Assembly: GCF_900182915.1 (NCBI RefSeq)
Contig: NZ_FXUG01000001.1
Span: 992,001-1,056,000, forward strand
Reading direction: 5' to 3'
DNA length: 64,000 nt
Source of the DNA: Neorhodopirellula lusitana
GTDB lineage: Bacteria; Planctomycetota; Planctomycetia; Pirellulales; Pirellulaceae
In this document: positions 7,608 through 15,383 of the stretch, piece by piece
How the letters are laid out: every line of letters begins with the position of its first letter
Position numbering within the stretch: the stretch's first letter is position 1
Position numbers and translations under genes: made by a program
Notes under the pieces: generated by a model
What the model was told of the DNA's origin: nothing
The model's input: only the letters and a program-made list of their open reading frames with translations
Database searches by the model: none

Positions 7608-8292
7608 CCAGTAAGGAATAAATACAACTCAAATGTCTACGACATTATAGCTGGAAACGGGCAGATCGACAACCAAATTCTTGAGATTTTGTTTTGCAAG
7701 CAGTTTTCCCAGTGTTCTGTCAGCTGAGACACTGCCCTACATTTTCATTTTATCTGCCCATTTTCTGGTTGTCGAGTTCGCAAGCTATCCCGGCAGTGGG
7801 AGATACATGGTCGTCCTGACTGGAAGTCTGTGTGAAGTGGTTCAGTGTATTGGGCAATTAAGAGAAGAAGAAGTAAAGGGCCCTCTCTATCGCCCAAGCT
7901 CTCTGTTGCAAGGTTGGTAAGGGCCGTCTGCAATGGCTGAATGGTTAGGTGCCATCGCTTCAACGCCAACGGATACGGATACGGATACGGAAGAAGAGAG
8001 GTAGAGGGCAAGTAAGTAAAGAAGAAACATAGAAAGAGTGCCCTTTTTCTTCTTAATAAGCCCTTTTTCTCCGCTTTTTGTGCAAATCAAAAGAAAACCT
8101 TTGGGCGATTCTATTTCCCAAGACTGTGGGCAACATTGGCACTCACAATGACATTGGTTTTTGCGTCCTAAAAGCACTCTCTAACATCAGAGCATGCAAA
8201 CAGGAGGTTGGGTTGTTGAATATGTGGCCCTGGTTAGACAACACCTATTCTTTTTTCTCTATAAAGCTCATTCACTACTTAATTCACGATGG

Positions 8293-8559
8293 CTAGTCCT
8301 GTTTGGTCGCTGCTAGGGCAAGAAGGTTACGGGCCAAGTCATAGTCATCACCAACAAGAGCCAAGAACTCTTGTGCTTTCTTACGAAGGTCAACGGTGTA
8401 ACTGGAAAGAGCCAATCGTTTTCTGTGTGACCCCAAGACGTTGACGATGAAGGAGCTAGAGACAAGTACGCCCTGTCTTCGTAGCTCTTGCTTGATCTGG
8501 TTGTTAGTCAGGTGAAGATGGTTCTTGGCAACTTCTCGAATGGCGTCTGCTTTGTTCAT
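8293..8559 (-). CDS. Small helix-turn-helix-like protein
   Basis: This is an 88-residue protein starting MNKADAIREVAKN. The internal ATG at 8559 is preferred because AGGAGAG lies about 7 bases upstream on the minus strand, while the longer frame to 8754 has no such site. The N-terminal 50 residues (helix, LTNNQIKQELRRQGVLVSSSFIVNVLG) match the pattern of small planctomycete winged-helix/HTH proteins in which a 'region-ahead' helix is followed by G-V-x-V-S. The C-terminal half (KAQEFLALVGDDYDLARNLLAL) is helical. It probably binds DNA and may regulate the element, since it is transcribed away from the excisionase/integrase block. Confidence 0.65.
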   Translation of the reverse strand: MNKADAIREVAKNHLHLTNNQIKQELRRQGVLVSSSFIVNVLGSHRKRLALSSYTVDLRKKAQEFLALVGDDYDLARNLLALAATKQD

Positions 8560-8906
8560 GGGTTCTCTCCTAAGTCTTGCAGTTTTGTGAATGAAGGGTG
8601 TGCCCCTACAAGATAAATACACCAACTTGGGGCCAGCTTTGTTTGAACGCCTTGGTGGCCTTGTGCAGTGATTGGCATTCGATGCCTCAATTGGGCGGGG
8701 AAGGCACATCGGCGAGTTATTAGGGGCAAGAGGGGCTACATGCCGCGACACCACCGGCTAGGCCGATGATCTCAACGTGACTTGCCGTAGCCGCCGCCAT
8801 TGAGACTCCTACAAGAGAACAGTCAGCACGCTACATCTGTGGTTTCGACTATCCCAACTGTTGGCTGCACCCTCTATCTACACACCTAAAGGGTCGCAAA
8901 CTCACT

Positions 8907-8943
8907 ATTGCAACTATTAATTCTTTGCTTAGCAAGTTGCAAT
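8907..8943. repeat. Inverted repeat with 9-bp arms
   Basis: ATTGCAACT at 8907-8915 is matched by AGTTGCAAT at 8935-8943, perfectly complementary, with 19 bases between. The spacing suits a dimeric regulator binding on one face of DNA. It lies about 105 bases before the promoter-like TTGACA. Confidence 0.45.
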
Positions 8944-9047
8944 CCAGCAGCGAGCCAGGGAATTAATTCCACGCGAATATAGCTGTAAAAAACGTGCCTT
9001 TGCACGATCCTTGCATTTGTTTCGGCAGGTTCTTTGAAAGAACAGGG

Positions 9048-9075
9048 TTGACAAAATGCACCTTCGTGGTAAAAC
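9048..9075 (+). promoter_or_regulatory. Sigma70-type promoter-like pair before the 9110 gene
   Basis: TTGACA at 9048-9053 is followed after 16 bases by TAAAAC (4 of 6 to TATAAT) at 9070-9075. AAGGAG at 9098-9103 and the TTG start at 9110 follow. Consensus match only. Confidence 0.4.
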
Positions 9076-9109
9076 CAGGGCACACTAACGACGCCCCAAG
9101 GAGCCCACG

Positions 9110-9565
9110 TTGACCAACCCCAAAAAACTCTCTGTAAAAGCCGCCAAGGCAAAGCTGGACGAAGCTGTCTCGGCAAAACAAGCTGAATTCGTCACCCGCC
9201 TTCGTGAGTTCAGGGGCGATCTCCAAGAACTCAAAGAGCTGGTGGGCGATGACGCCTTGGACTCTGGCGTATCCGACGAAATCCAAGCACTCGCCAAGCT
9301 CGCAGGTATCACCATCGAGCCCGGCCCAAGCGATCTTTCGACAGCAAGAGTCAGCACTGAACAGAAAATAGAGTTCGTTGTTTCACAACTCAAAGGAAGT
9401 GGCGGAACCATGGAGAAGACAGCCCTACTTGAAGCTGCCCGGCAAAAGTTTGGTGAAGATCGCCCTTCTAGCTTTCTCGATCCAGCGATTAAAGACGGCC
9501 CTTTTGATAGGTGCCCAAGCGACAAAGGGAACCAGAGGACAATTGTCTTGGTTGAATCCAGCTAG
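9110..9565 (+). CDS. Hypothetical element protein with helical N-terminus and winged-helix-like C-terminus
   Basis: This is a 151-residue protein. The TTG start is set by AAGGAG at 9098-9103. Residues 1-60 are Lys/Glu/Ala-rich and helical, possibly a coiled coil. Residues about 83-150 (TEQKIEFVVSQLKGSGGTME, ALLEAARQKFG, DPAIKDGPFDR) look like a small winged-helix domain of the kind that follows an 'I-x-x-x-L' helix. No catalytic motif is visible and I do not recognise the family. It sits between the control region and the excisionase-like gene, so a role in maintenance or regulation of the element is plausible but unproven. Confidence 0.6.
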   Translation: MTNPKKLSVKAAKAKLDEAVSAKQAEFVTRLREFRGDLQELKELVGDDALDSGVSDEIQALAKLAGITIEPGPSDLSTARVSTEQKIEFVVSQLKGSGGTMEKTALLEAARQKFGEDRPSSFLDPAIKDGPFDRCPSDKGNQRTIVLVESS

Positions 9566-9724
9566 TGCGAACCATGAGGGCAGCGACAACAACTATCTCT
9601 TTACCTTTTATTCAGCCCATCATCCCAAGCACCGGAGGCAGACCGACAAGCAAAGACAGAACCTTCATGAGCAGGCACCACCCTTGTGAATTGTTTTGTT
9701 TTAAGACTCGAAAGGAGAACGACA

Positions 9725-9970
9725 TTGGAAATTTTTAAGACAGTGAGCAGCACCATCCGTGACGCAGCAGGCAGAGAAGCGAAGGCAATGACGATTCCGA
9801 ATCGCGATTTGTTTCGGCCTAAGGAAGCAGCACAAAAGATGGGTGTGTCCCTCAGGACTCTAGCGACGTATCGCAAGAATGGGACTGTTGATTGGTTCAA
9901 GCTAGGAGGCTGCGTATTCATATCGCAGGACGCGATTGACAACTTCAAAAACAAGCGGGGAATGATCTGA
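9725..9970 (+). CDS. Excisionase-like MerR/HTH_17 DNA-binding protein
   Basis: This 81-residue protein contains LFRPKEAAQKMGVSLRTLAT followed by YRKNGTVDWFKLGGCVFISQDAIDNF. This is the helix-turn-helix plus wing of HTH_17/excisionase (Xis) proteins. TTG at 9725 is chosen because AAAGGAG at 9711-9717 gives a 7-base spacer, while the longer frame to 9686 has none. The integrase starts one base after its stop codon region (TGA 9968-9970, ATG 9972), so the two are co-translated. By analogy it should direct the integrase toward excision. Confidence 0.78.
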   Translation: MEIFKTVSSTIRDAAGREAKAMTIPNRDLFRPKEAAQKMGVSLRTLATYRKNGTVDWFKLGGCVFISQDAIDNFKNKRGMI

Positions 9971-9971
9971 A

Positions 9972-11288
9972 ATGGCGAGCATTACGAAAGAAGAGAAAAA
10001 TGGCAGGACTTACTACCGACTAAGGGTTATTGTTGGCGGCAAGGTCCATCGAATCAATCTTGGCTTCGGTCACAGCCAACGGGCTTTGAGCAAGATCCTG
10101 GAACACGCAAGCGATTTGGAGGCATTGCACAAGCTAGGAGAAAAACCAGACATTCGATTGATGTCCGAGTTAAACGAGAAGTACTCGACTGAATTGCTGG
10201 ACAAGCTGTCTAAGATCGGATTGATTGCGAAGGCTGCACCTAAGCTTGAGAAGTTCTTGACGGATTACATCGACAGCAAGAGCGACGTTGGCGAGCATGC
10301 AATCTACAAGCTAAACAACACGAAGCGATTGCTTATCAACTTCTTTGGAGATGTTCGCATTGGCACGATTTCTAGCGGCAGTGTCGAGGACTATCGGCTA
10401 GCTCGCTTGAAACTTGTGAAGCCATCAACTGTTGGCACAGAAACGAAGCATGGCAAGCAGTTCTTCGCCTACGCGGTACGCAAGGGATACATTTCAGAGA
10501 ATCCGTTCAAGGGCTTCGTCGTGAAGGCACAAGTAGACGAAGAGCGAAGGATCATTCTCGATACGACAATGCTAACCGACATTGTGAACAGAACGACAGA
10601 TAAGCAGTGGCAGCTTTTCTTGGCCGTGGTTCGCTGGACCGGATGCAGGCAATCCGAAGCGTTGTTGCTCAAGTGGTCGGATATTCAGTGGGACGTTGAC
10701 CGTATCAAAATGCCGTCATCCAAAACGAAGCACATGGGTAAACCGTTTCGAGAAGTTCCATTGTTTCCCGAACTGTACCCGCTCTTGCTTGAAGCATCCG
10801 AGAACGCCCCTAGCGGCTCTGTTTACGTCGTCGATGGAATTGTGAAGCCTGGGCAGCGTAGCGGCAGGCTTGGCAAGAACATGGGCAAACCTTTTCAATC
10901 TCTTATCAAGCAACTCGGCTACGAGCCTTGGGCGAAGCCCTATCAAAATATCCGAGTGACCAGAGAGAACGAGCTAATCGGCCAAGGGCACCCCGCCCAC
11001 GTCGTTCAACGGTGGCTAGGCCATAGCTCAAAAGTTTCCGAGAAGCACTACCTGGACGTGTCTGACGACGATTTCGCCAAGGCATTGAAACCGGCTGGTG
11101 GTCAGATAGTGGTCGGCAAGCAGAAGCAAGCCGATGCAGAGAAGTGCAACGAATTAGGAAAGCCCGCTAAAACGCGAGCATTGCACAACCCTGCACCCCT
11201 TTGCGATTGCTCGCAAAAGGGGCTAGCTCCCCCGGCAGGACTCGAACCTGCGACAAGGCGGTTAACAGCCGCCTGCTCTACCAACTGA
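9972..11288 (+). CDS. Tyrosine recombinase/integrase reading through the att site
   Basis: This 438-residue phage-type integrase has an N-terminal arm-binding-like region, a SAM-like core domain (about 90-180) and a catalytic domain with Arg226 (TGCRQSEAL), Lys251/253, Arg328 (QNIRVTREN), His351 (WLGHSSKVSEKHY) and Tyr360. The box II His of the usual H-x-x-R is Gln325 here. The gene ends inside the tRNA-Asn gene on the opposite strand. Residues 418-423 (LAPPAG) are encoded by the att core and 424-438 by tRNA antisense. Adjacent int and tRNA at one end is the classic layout of an integrative element. The excised circle would encode a different tail. Confidence 0.92.
   Translation: MASITKEEKNGRTYYRLRVIVGGKVHRINLGFGHSQRALSKILEHASDLEALHKLGEKPDIRLMSELNEKYSTELLDKLSKIGLIAKAAPKLEKFLTDYIDSKSDVGEHAIYKLNNTKRLLINFFGDVRIGTISSGSVEDYRLARLKLVKPSTVGTETKHGKQFFAYAVRKGYISENPFKGFVVKAQVDEERRIILDTTMLTDIVNRTTDKQWQLFLAVVRWTGCRQSEALLLKWSDIQWDVDRIKMPSSKTKHMGKPFREVPLFPELYPLLLEASENAPSGSVYVVDGIVKPGQRSGRLGKNMGKPFQSLIKQLGYEPWAKPYQNIRVTRENELIGQGHPAHVVQRWLGHSSKVSEKHYLDVSDDDFAKALKPAGGQIVVGKQKQADAEKCNELGKPAKTRALHNPAPLCDCSQKGLAPPAGLEPATRRLTAACSTN
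11098..11114 (+). repeat. 17-mer shared with the left end of the element
   Basis: GTGGTCAGATAGTGGTC inside the integrase gene (coding GQIVV) recurs at 3914-3930. It is probably a fragment of a related integrase 3' end. Confidence 0.6.
11196..11222. terminator. Hairpin inside the integrase 3' end, next to attR
   Basis: CCCCTTTGCGA pairs with TCGCAAAAGGGG (one bulged A) around TTGC. It directly abuts the att core and lies upstream of the integrase stop codon. No T-run follows, so it may be a weak terminator or an accessory-protein site rather than a true terminator. Confidence 0.4.
11223..11239 (+). repeat. Right attachment repeat (attR core) overlapping tRNA-Asn
   Basis: Identical to 3834-3850. 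Thirteen of the 17 bases (11227-11239) are the 3' end of tRNA-Asn, covering the acceptor strand, the discriminator and part of the T-arm. The other four lie just past the mature 3' end. Confidence 0.8.
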
Positions 11289-11299
11289 GCTACAGGGGA
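11227..11299 (-). tRNA. tRNA-Asn (anticodon GTT)
   Basis: Seventy-three bases fold as a full cloverleaf on the minus strand. The 7-bp acceptor is TCCCCTG with CGGGGGA, the D-arm contains GCTCAGTTGGTAGAGC, the anticodon loop is CTGTTAA (GTT), and the T-arm is GCAGG-TTCGAGT-CCTGC. The discriminator is G and CCA is not encoded. The element has preserved an intact copy, since the 3' end is restored by the att core. Confidence 0.95.
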
Positions 11300-11847
11300 T
11301 TGAAGCTCTTCTTGAAGATCCGATGAATCGTTCCCGCAAGATGCAGAGAATTTATCGAGGATCATTCTCGGTAGCAAGACGGGGTGGGCCTCCGAATCGA
11401 TACATTTTTTCGATCCGTGAAAACCAATCTCGTTTGCTCCAAGGTTCCGTTTTCGGCTTCCAACAGCGACTCCGTTGAGCCGAATTCGAAACCTTTTCAC
11501 TTCTTTTGTTTTTCGTTGTGACCAAACGTGTCACTGCCCTGACAGATACTACTTGTGTCAGACGAGGAGTTACTTCTCGTGTCTCACGTTGAGACGCAGT
11601 CTCGTTTTGACGAGTTTTCTCAGGACAAACGATTCAATCGCTTCGCTTTCCGTCTTTCCGACAGAAAACAGCGATCGCAAAAACTTGAGTCAAACAAGGC
11701 GATTTTGCTAAGAAATCAATAAGCTTGACCAAACTTGGCGATTTTCGCGGTTGACCGGTTGTTTGGCCTGGGAAATGCACTAGTGGGAGTCGGTGAACAC
11801 TCGACCGCCTCCCCGTTACCTCCAATTTCTACTCGAAGGGATTCAAC
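11300..11847. other. Intergenic region upstream of csrA
   Basis: No gene is supported. Several short inverted repeats are present, for example GTCTCA-CGT-TGAGAC at 11581-11595, and A+T-rich tracts near 11690-11750 may carry the csrA promoter. Nothing more specific is seen. Confidence 0.5.
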
Positions 11848-12084
11848 ATGCTTGTTTTAAGTCGCAAAGAAGGTGAAAAGTTGGTCATCGGTGATAACAT
11901 CGTTTTGACGGTGAACCGAATCGCAGGAAATCGTGTTGCCATCGGCATTGAGGCACCTCGTGAGGTGTCGATCAAGCGTGGCGAGCTGAAGCCACAAGAG
12001 AAGGCCATTCCCAAGGCTTCGTCATCAGCTGCCGCGTCGATGTTGGAAACCGAAATCGCCGTTGCAAGCCAACTCGATCGCTAA
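11848..12084 (+). CDS. csrA: Carbon storage regulator CsrA
   Basis: This 78-residue RNA-binding protein begins MLVLSRKEGEKLVIGDNIVL and contains VAIGIEAPREVSIKRGEL, the complete CsrA/RsmA fold with the conserved Leu4, Arg6 and the R44-type region (PREV) used to contact GGA motifs in mRNA leaders. The C-terminus is extended by about 20 residues (KPQEKAIPKASSSAAASML) beyond the minimal protein, as in other planctomycetes. GAAGGGA about 6 bases before the ATG acts as ribosome binding site. The gene is monocistronic. It should act as a post-transcriptional regulator of central metabolism or surface functions. Confidence 0.95.
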   Translation: MLVLSRKEGEKLVIGDNIVLTVNRIAGNRVAIGIEAPREVSIKRGELKPQEKAIPKASSSAAASMLETEIAVASQLDR

Positions 12085-12724
12085 ACGACGTTTGGTTGTG
12101 CCGCTAACCGAGTCCGACATTTGTGTTTTCGTATTCAATGCCCTGGAATACGCCTCACGCAGGACAGATTTGCGGTGAACTTCGATGCGTCGTTCCTCTC
12201 GATACCCGATCAAAAGATGCCTGATCTTTTGTTGACGGTGTTGGTAGAAGACTCGATTTGCTTCGGTGAAATCAAAACGCGAGCGTGAATCACGTCGCGC
12301 CGTTAGACCACGCCTGTCCCAGTATTCGTCAGCAACAACTCGTTGTATGACACGCTATTGGGGTTCGCAGCGAGGTTTCGGTGAGAACGAGAGTCCGCGG
12401 ATTCATGTGTACGCTCAAAGTCTCTTTCCAGGCTTGGTCGTTTGCGAGTCATTCTGGTTCGCTTGAATTCTACGTGTTCTATGCCGATCCGCGTCGTTTT
12501 GCGTGAGATTCACGCGTGTCTAGTCAAGCTGTATTCGTGCTCAGATGGCAATTGCTACGGGACCGGTCTGTGCCAACTTCGATTGCTCACCGTTTCTGGG
12601 GAAGAACGCGCAGGCTGGGGAGTCGCAGAAGTGGCTTCCTGGCCAAGTTAACAGCCAGATTGCCATCATGATTTATGATGCTCGATCCACTTTCCGCAGT
12701 CGCTGGCGTGGGCCATGCCGCGGT
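12085..12724. other. Intergenic region between csrA and surE
   Basis: Small frames here have no protein-like composition. A hairpin at 12211-12231 (CAAAAGAT, 5-base loop, ATCTTTTG) might end the csrA transcript, though it is 125 bases after the stop. Nothing else is recognised. Confidence 0.45.
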
Positions 12725-13531
12725 TTAGAACACGGTTAATTCGCTGATCGTGATGCTGCCCGAAAAGCAAAGCTGGACATCACTGCCTTCTTGGCGTTGT
12801 CGGCCATGGAAATCACTGGTTAGCCGAACAGGCGTTTCTTGCAGTGGCGAATCAGTGGCTGGCGTGTCGGCTGGTTGGATTTCGCCAGTCCTTTTTAGCG
12901 GTATTGGATCCACGAAGCACGTTCGGATTGGTGGGACTGTCTCACCATCAGGTGGGATCGCGGGGAGGTTGACGTTCCAGAGAGGGGATGGTGATTGTAC
13001 TGATTCGGGGGCCGGGTTCAGGCTTCGTTCGGCCGGTGGGAGTGAATGGTTTACCGACGATTGTAAAAAACGGTCGAACACGCTGGTAAGCCAGTGAGGC
13101 GTGTGATCCCAACTTTTGGGAATGTCGGGGTGGCGATAATGAGAAATCGCCAAAGCTGGCTTCCCATGAATGGCTGCCTCGCGGGCTGCCGCCACGGTTC
13201 CACTCATCAAAATGTCGATTCCAACGTTCGCACCTGCGTTGATTCCGGAAACAACGAAGTCGACATCGGGGCAGATGCAGTTCAGTGCGACGCGGGCGCA
13301 GTCCACTGGGGTGCCGGACACGGCGTACCAGTCCTTGGCGGTCTCGCTGATCTTTAGCTCGCCGGAGCGGATGACGCTGTGCCCGCATTCGCTGCGTCCT
13401 TGGTCGGGGGCGACAACGGTTAGTTGGACTGAGCCGAGCTCGCTTTGACTTGCCCAGTAACGGATTGATTTGGAGAGAGCTTTCAAGCCGGGGGCGTCGA
13501 AGCCATCGTCGTTGGTGAGCAAGACATGCAT
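12725..13531 (-). CDS. surE: 5'/3'-nucleotidase SurE
   Basis: This 268-residue protein starts MHVLLTNDDGFDAPGLKAL, with the metal-binding Asp8-Asp9 motif (NDDG) of SurE. APDQGRSECGHS and VVSGINAGANVGIDILMSGTVAAAREA carry the remaining conserved metal and phosphate contacts. SurE removes phosphate from nucleoside monophosphates and acts in stationary-phase survival. The ATG at 13531 fits the family start better than the TTG two codons upstream. The C-terminal third (residues about 165-245) is Pro/Ser-rich and longer than in enterobacterial SurE. The gene stands alone on the minus strand. Confidence 0.93.
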   Translation of the reverse strand: MHVLLTNDDGFDAPGLKALSKSIRYWASQSELGSVQLTVVAPDQGRSECGHSVIRSGELKISETAKDWYAVSGTPVDCARVALNCICPDVDFVVSGINAGANVGIDILMSGTVAAAREAAIHGKPALAISHYRHPDIPKSWDHTPHWLTSVFDRFLQSSVNHSLPPAERSLNPAPESVQSPSPLWNVNLPAIPPDGETVPPIRTCFVDPIPLKRTGEIQPADTPATDSPLQETPVRLTSDFHGRQRQEGSDVQLCFSGSITISELTVF

Positions 13532-14060
13532 TGGCAAATTTTGACGGTGTTTTTTGGGACGGGACAGTTGGAAATTGGCTGCAGCGGTTTTGCAGGGAAT
13601 GGGAATGGTGAGGGAGATCGATCATCTGAGATCGAAGAACTTGGGTGAAATGCCGTGGTTGGGATTGTCAGTGATCAGCGATCGACTCCCGAAGTCTGAC
13701 GACTCCGGCTACGCTGAAATCTAGCTAAGACACGTAAGTCCAGCTAAGACACAGAAATCTAGCTAAGACATCGTGCGAGAGCATTTGATGTACTTGCTGC
13801 TTCCGGCAATGGTTAGGCGAAGCACTGTAGCGGGCGGTCACGTTTACTCAACGTGCAGCATAAAGCAATCAGCGAAGTGCGTACGGTCTCTCGCGGCTTG
13901 GTGTAATCAAGTCCGTCCTAACTGTGCTGGTTTTGCGGCACTGCCACTCAGCACATTTCATCACGCTGGTAAACGTTCCATTCCTAAGTCACCGCGTTCG
14001 GTGAGATTGGCTTCGTTGTAGTCGCGGTTGCGTTACGGACAGGCGTCTAGTCCGAGTTTT
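13532..14060. other. Intergenic region with a triple tandem repeat
   Basis: Apart from the repeat at about 13715-13771 nothing coding is supported. The frame at 13773-14021 has no recognisable features. Confidence 0.45.
13715..13771. repeat. Three imperfect copies of a 19-bp unit
   Basis: The unit AAATCTAGCTAAGACACGT recurs with small changes (AAGTCCAGCTAAGACACAG, then AAATCTAGCTAAGACATCG). The conserved core is CAGCTAAGACA/TAGCTAAGACA. It lies upstream of surE (on its 5' side). Confidence 0.6.
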
Positions 14061-14990
14061 CTAGCGAGGATTGCTGCGAACCAGCTCGCGCGTTTCCCAG
14101 AGGAGGTCGTCGAATCCACCGGCGGGAACCAGTGGCGGACCCTGGATGAAGTAGTCGTTGGTGATGCCAAGTTGCAGTTTGGCGTGTCTTCCGGCGATGG
14201 GGCTCGCGTCGAGGAACTGATCGGCCAGTTCGAAATCACGGTCGAATAGCAGAAGGCCGCTGAGTTCATCGATCATGGTTTCCCAGTGCAGGAAGTTGAC
14301 CAGGCGGAAGTCATGCGATTCCAGTTGCTGCCCATTGGGTTCAGCGTTGGATACGTGCGATGAGGTTTCTGTCGCGTTGCGGGTCTCACCGGTTTGGTGG
14401 GAGTCGACCGAAGGTGTTTGGTCTTGGGGATGCATTTCATCTTCTCGCCAAGCGTCGTAGACCAGTTGGCGCCAGCAGGTCGCAATGCTGTCTGCGTCGC
14501 TGCGTTCGGAAGTCTCGCCGGCGTTCGAAGCCGGGTCCTCGCTGTGCCGATCGTTGTCCGAGTTTTCGTGCAGATCGTTGAGGAGTTCGACCTCCACGTT
14601 TTGTTTTAAGCAGGTGAACAAGGCTGCGATGGTCGCGTCATGGATGGCGGCGACAGGCTGTGTCATGCGATATGGCGTCAACAGGCATTTGGCAATCAGA
14701 TGGATACAGCCGAGTTGCTCGTCGGTGTCCAAGGCATCAAATAGGTCGACGCCCGTATGGAAGCTGGCTTCTTCAAAAGAGTGGCTGAAATTGGCGAGGT
14801 GTTGATGGCCGTCACCCGTTTTCGAAGGCAGCTGCGTGATCGCCGAAGCATTCGAGGGTGGCGCCCATTGAGGCGATCTCGAGAACGTCGAACGCAAGTG
14901 GAGCGTGTCGATGCAAGTGTCGATGATCGCTTGCACGAGGGCAGCTTGATGCCCTTTTAAGATCCGTTCGCCGTCAACGGTGTGCCACAT
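14061..14990 (-). CDS. Hypothetical protein with acidic Ser-rich linker
   Basis: This protein of about 309 residues has no signal peptide or membrane segment and is not a family I recognise. Residues 1-125 are helical (GHQAALVQAIIDTCIDTLHL and LIAKCLLTP). Residues about 140-225 form a low-complexity Asp/Ser/Glu/Thr-rich linker. The C-terminal 80 residues (NFLHWETMIDELSGLLLFDR, ADQFLDASP, DYFIQGPPLVP) look folded again. The ATG at 14990 is taken as start. An in-frame TTG at 15002 would add four residues. It sits 394 bases from the MscS gene on the same strand. Cytosolic location is inferred from the lack of export signals. Confidence 0.65.
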   Translation of the reverse strand: MWHTVDGERILKGHQAALVQAIIDTCIDTLHLRSTFSRSPQWAPPSNASAITQLPSKTGDGHQHLANFSHSFEEASFHTGVDLFDALDTDEQLGCIHLIAKCLLTPYRMTQPVAAIHDATIAALFTCLKQNVEVELLNDLHENSDNDRHSEDPASNAGETSERSDADSIATCWRQLVYDAWREDEMHPQDQTPSVDSHQTGETRNATETSSHVSNAEPNGQQLESHDFRLVNFLHWETMIDELSGLLLFDRDFELADQFLDASPIAGRHAKLQLGITNDYFIQGPPLVPAGGFDDLLWETRELVRSNPR

Positions 14991-15002
14991 GTCGTAATCC
15001 AA

Positions 15003-15383
15003 ACAGGGTGAAAACTCACGTCACAGTCAGGATAACCGATGCTATCGGAAGTGGGATACCGCCCGATTTGGCCTGCAAATGGGGCGGTGGGGCTCGGTTC
15101 GTTTCCAATGTTTTGGCATTTCACCCTCTTTGGGGCGAAGGGAGAACACTGGGCCGCTCATTTTTTTGAAATGACCGAATTTAGGCATGACGGCCTGTTG
15201 AAAATCGCATCGCGAGGTAGCAGAGACGCTCGGTCGTGCGGTCCGCCAGCTGAGATTGTTGCGTTCGCAAACGCTTTTTTGCGGAACGGCACAGGGTCTG
15301 TGCCTAATACAGTCGAAGATCAACGGGCTGAGAAGCTGCCTCGAAATTGAGGCAGCTTGGGCGTCGGCGTTACCGAATTCTGG
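15003..15383. other. Intergenic region holding one copy of a dispersed repeat
   Basis: The repeat at 15192-15304 occupies much of this gap. The open frames across it are repeat-derived and are not proposed as genes. Confidence 0.55.
15192..15304 (-). repeat. Dispersed repeat copy A (113 bp)
   Basis: Read on the minus strand this begins GGCACAGACCCTGTGCCGTT and ends in TTTTCAACAGGCC. It aligns end to end with 61163-61273 on the plus strand. Both share the GGCAC...GTGCC hairpin, GAGCGTCTCTGCTAC and TTCAACAGGCC blocks, with diverged bases between. Confidence 0.75.

Larger units (their letters stand above)
6834..8292. other. Gene-poor 1.4-kb stretch inside the element
   Basis: No frame here has convincing protein composition. 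The open frames at 7182-7430, 7681-7920 and 7887-8177 (minus) read as random or low-complexity sequence. The stretch is more A+T-rich than the flanking genes. It holds a pair of palindromic sites (7521-7541 and 7587-7607), a short GGATAC tandem run at about 7970-7992, and poly-purine/pyrimidine patches. It could contain an origin, transfer site or RNA, but nothing specific is recognised. Confidence 0.6.
8560..9109. other. Intergenic control region between divergent element genes
   Basis: This stretch separates the minus-strand HTH gene from the plus-strand gene at 9110. It holds an inverted repeat (8907-8943) and a promoter-like pair at 9048-9075. No gene is supported in 8560-8755 beyond the unused upstream extension of the HTH frame. 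Confidence 0.5.

Noticed and set aside
7182-8177. Open frames at 7182-7430, 7681-7920 and 7887-8177 (minus)
   Set aside because: Composition is random, with no ribosome binding sites, no family patterns, and low-complexity runs.
11102-11500. 132-codon minus-strand frame over the integrase end and tRNA
   Set aside because: It runs across the tRNA-Asn gene and has no coding signals.
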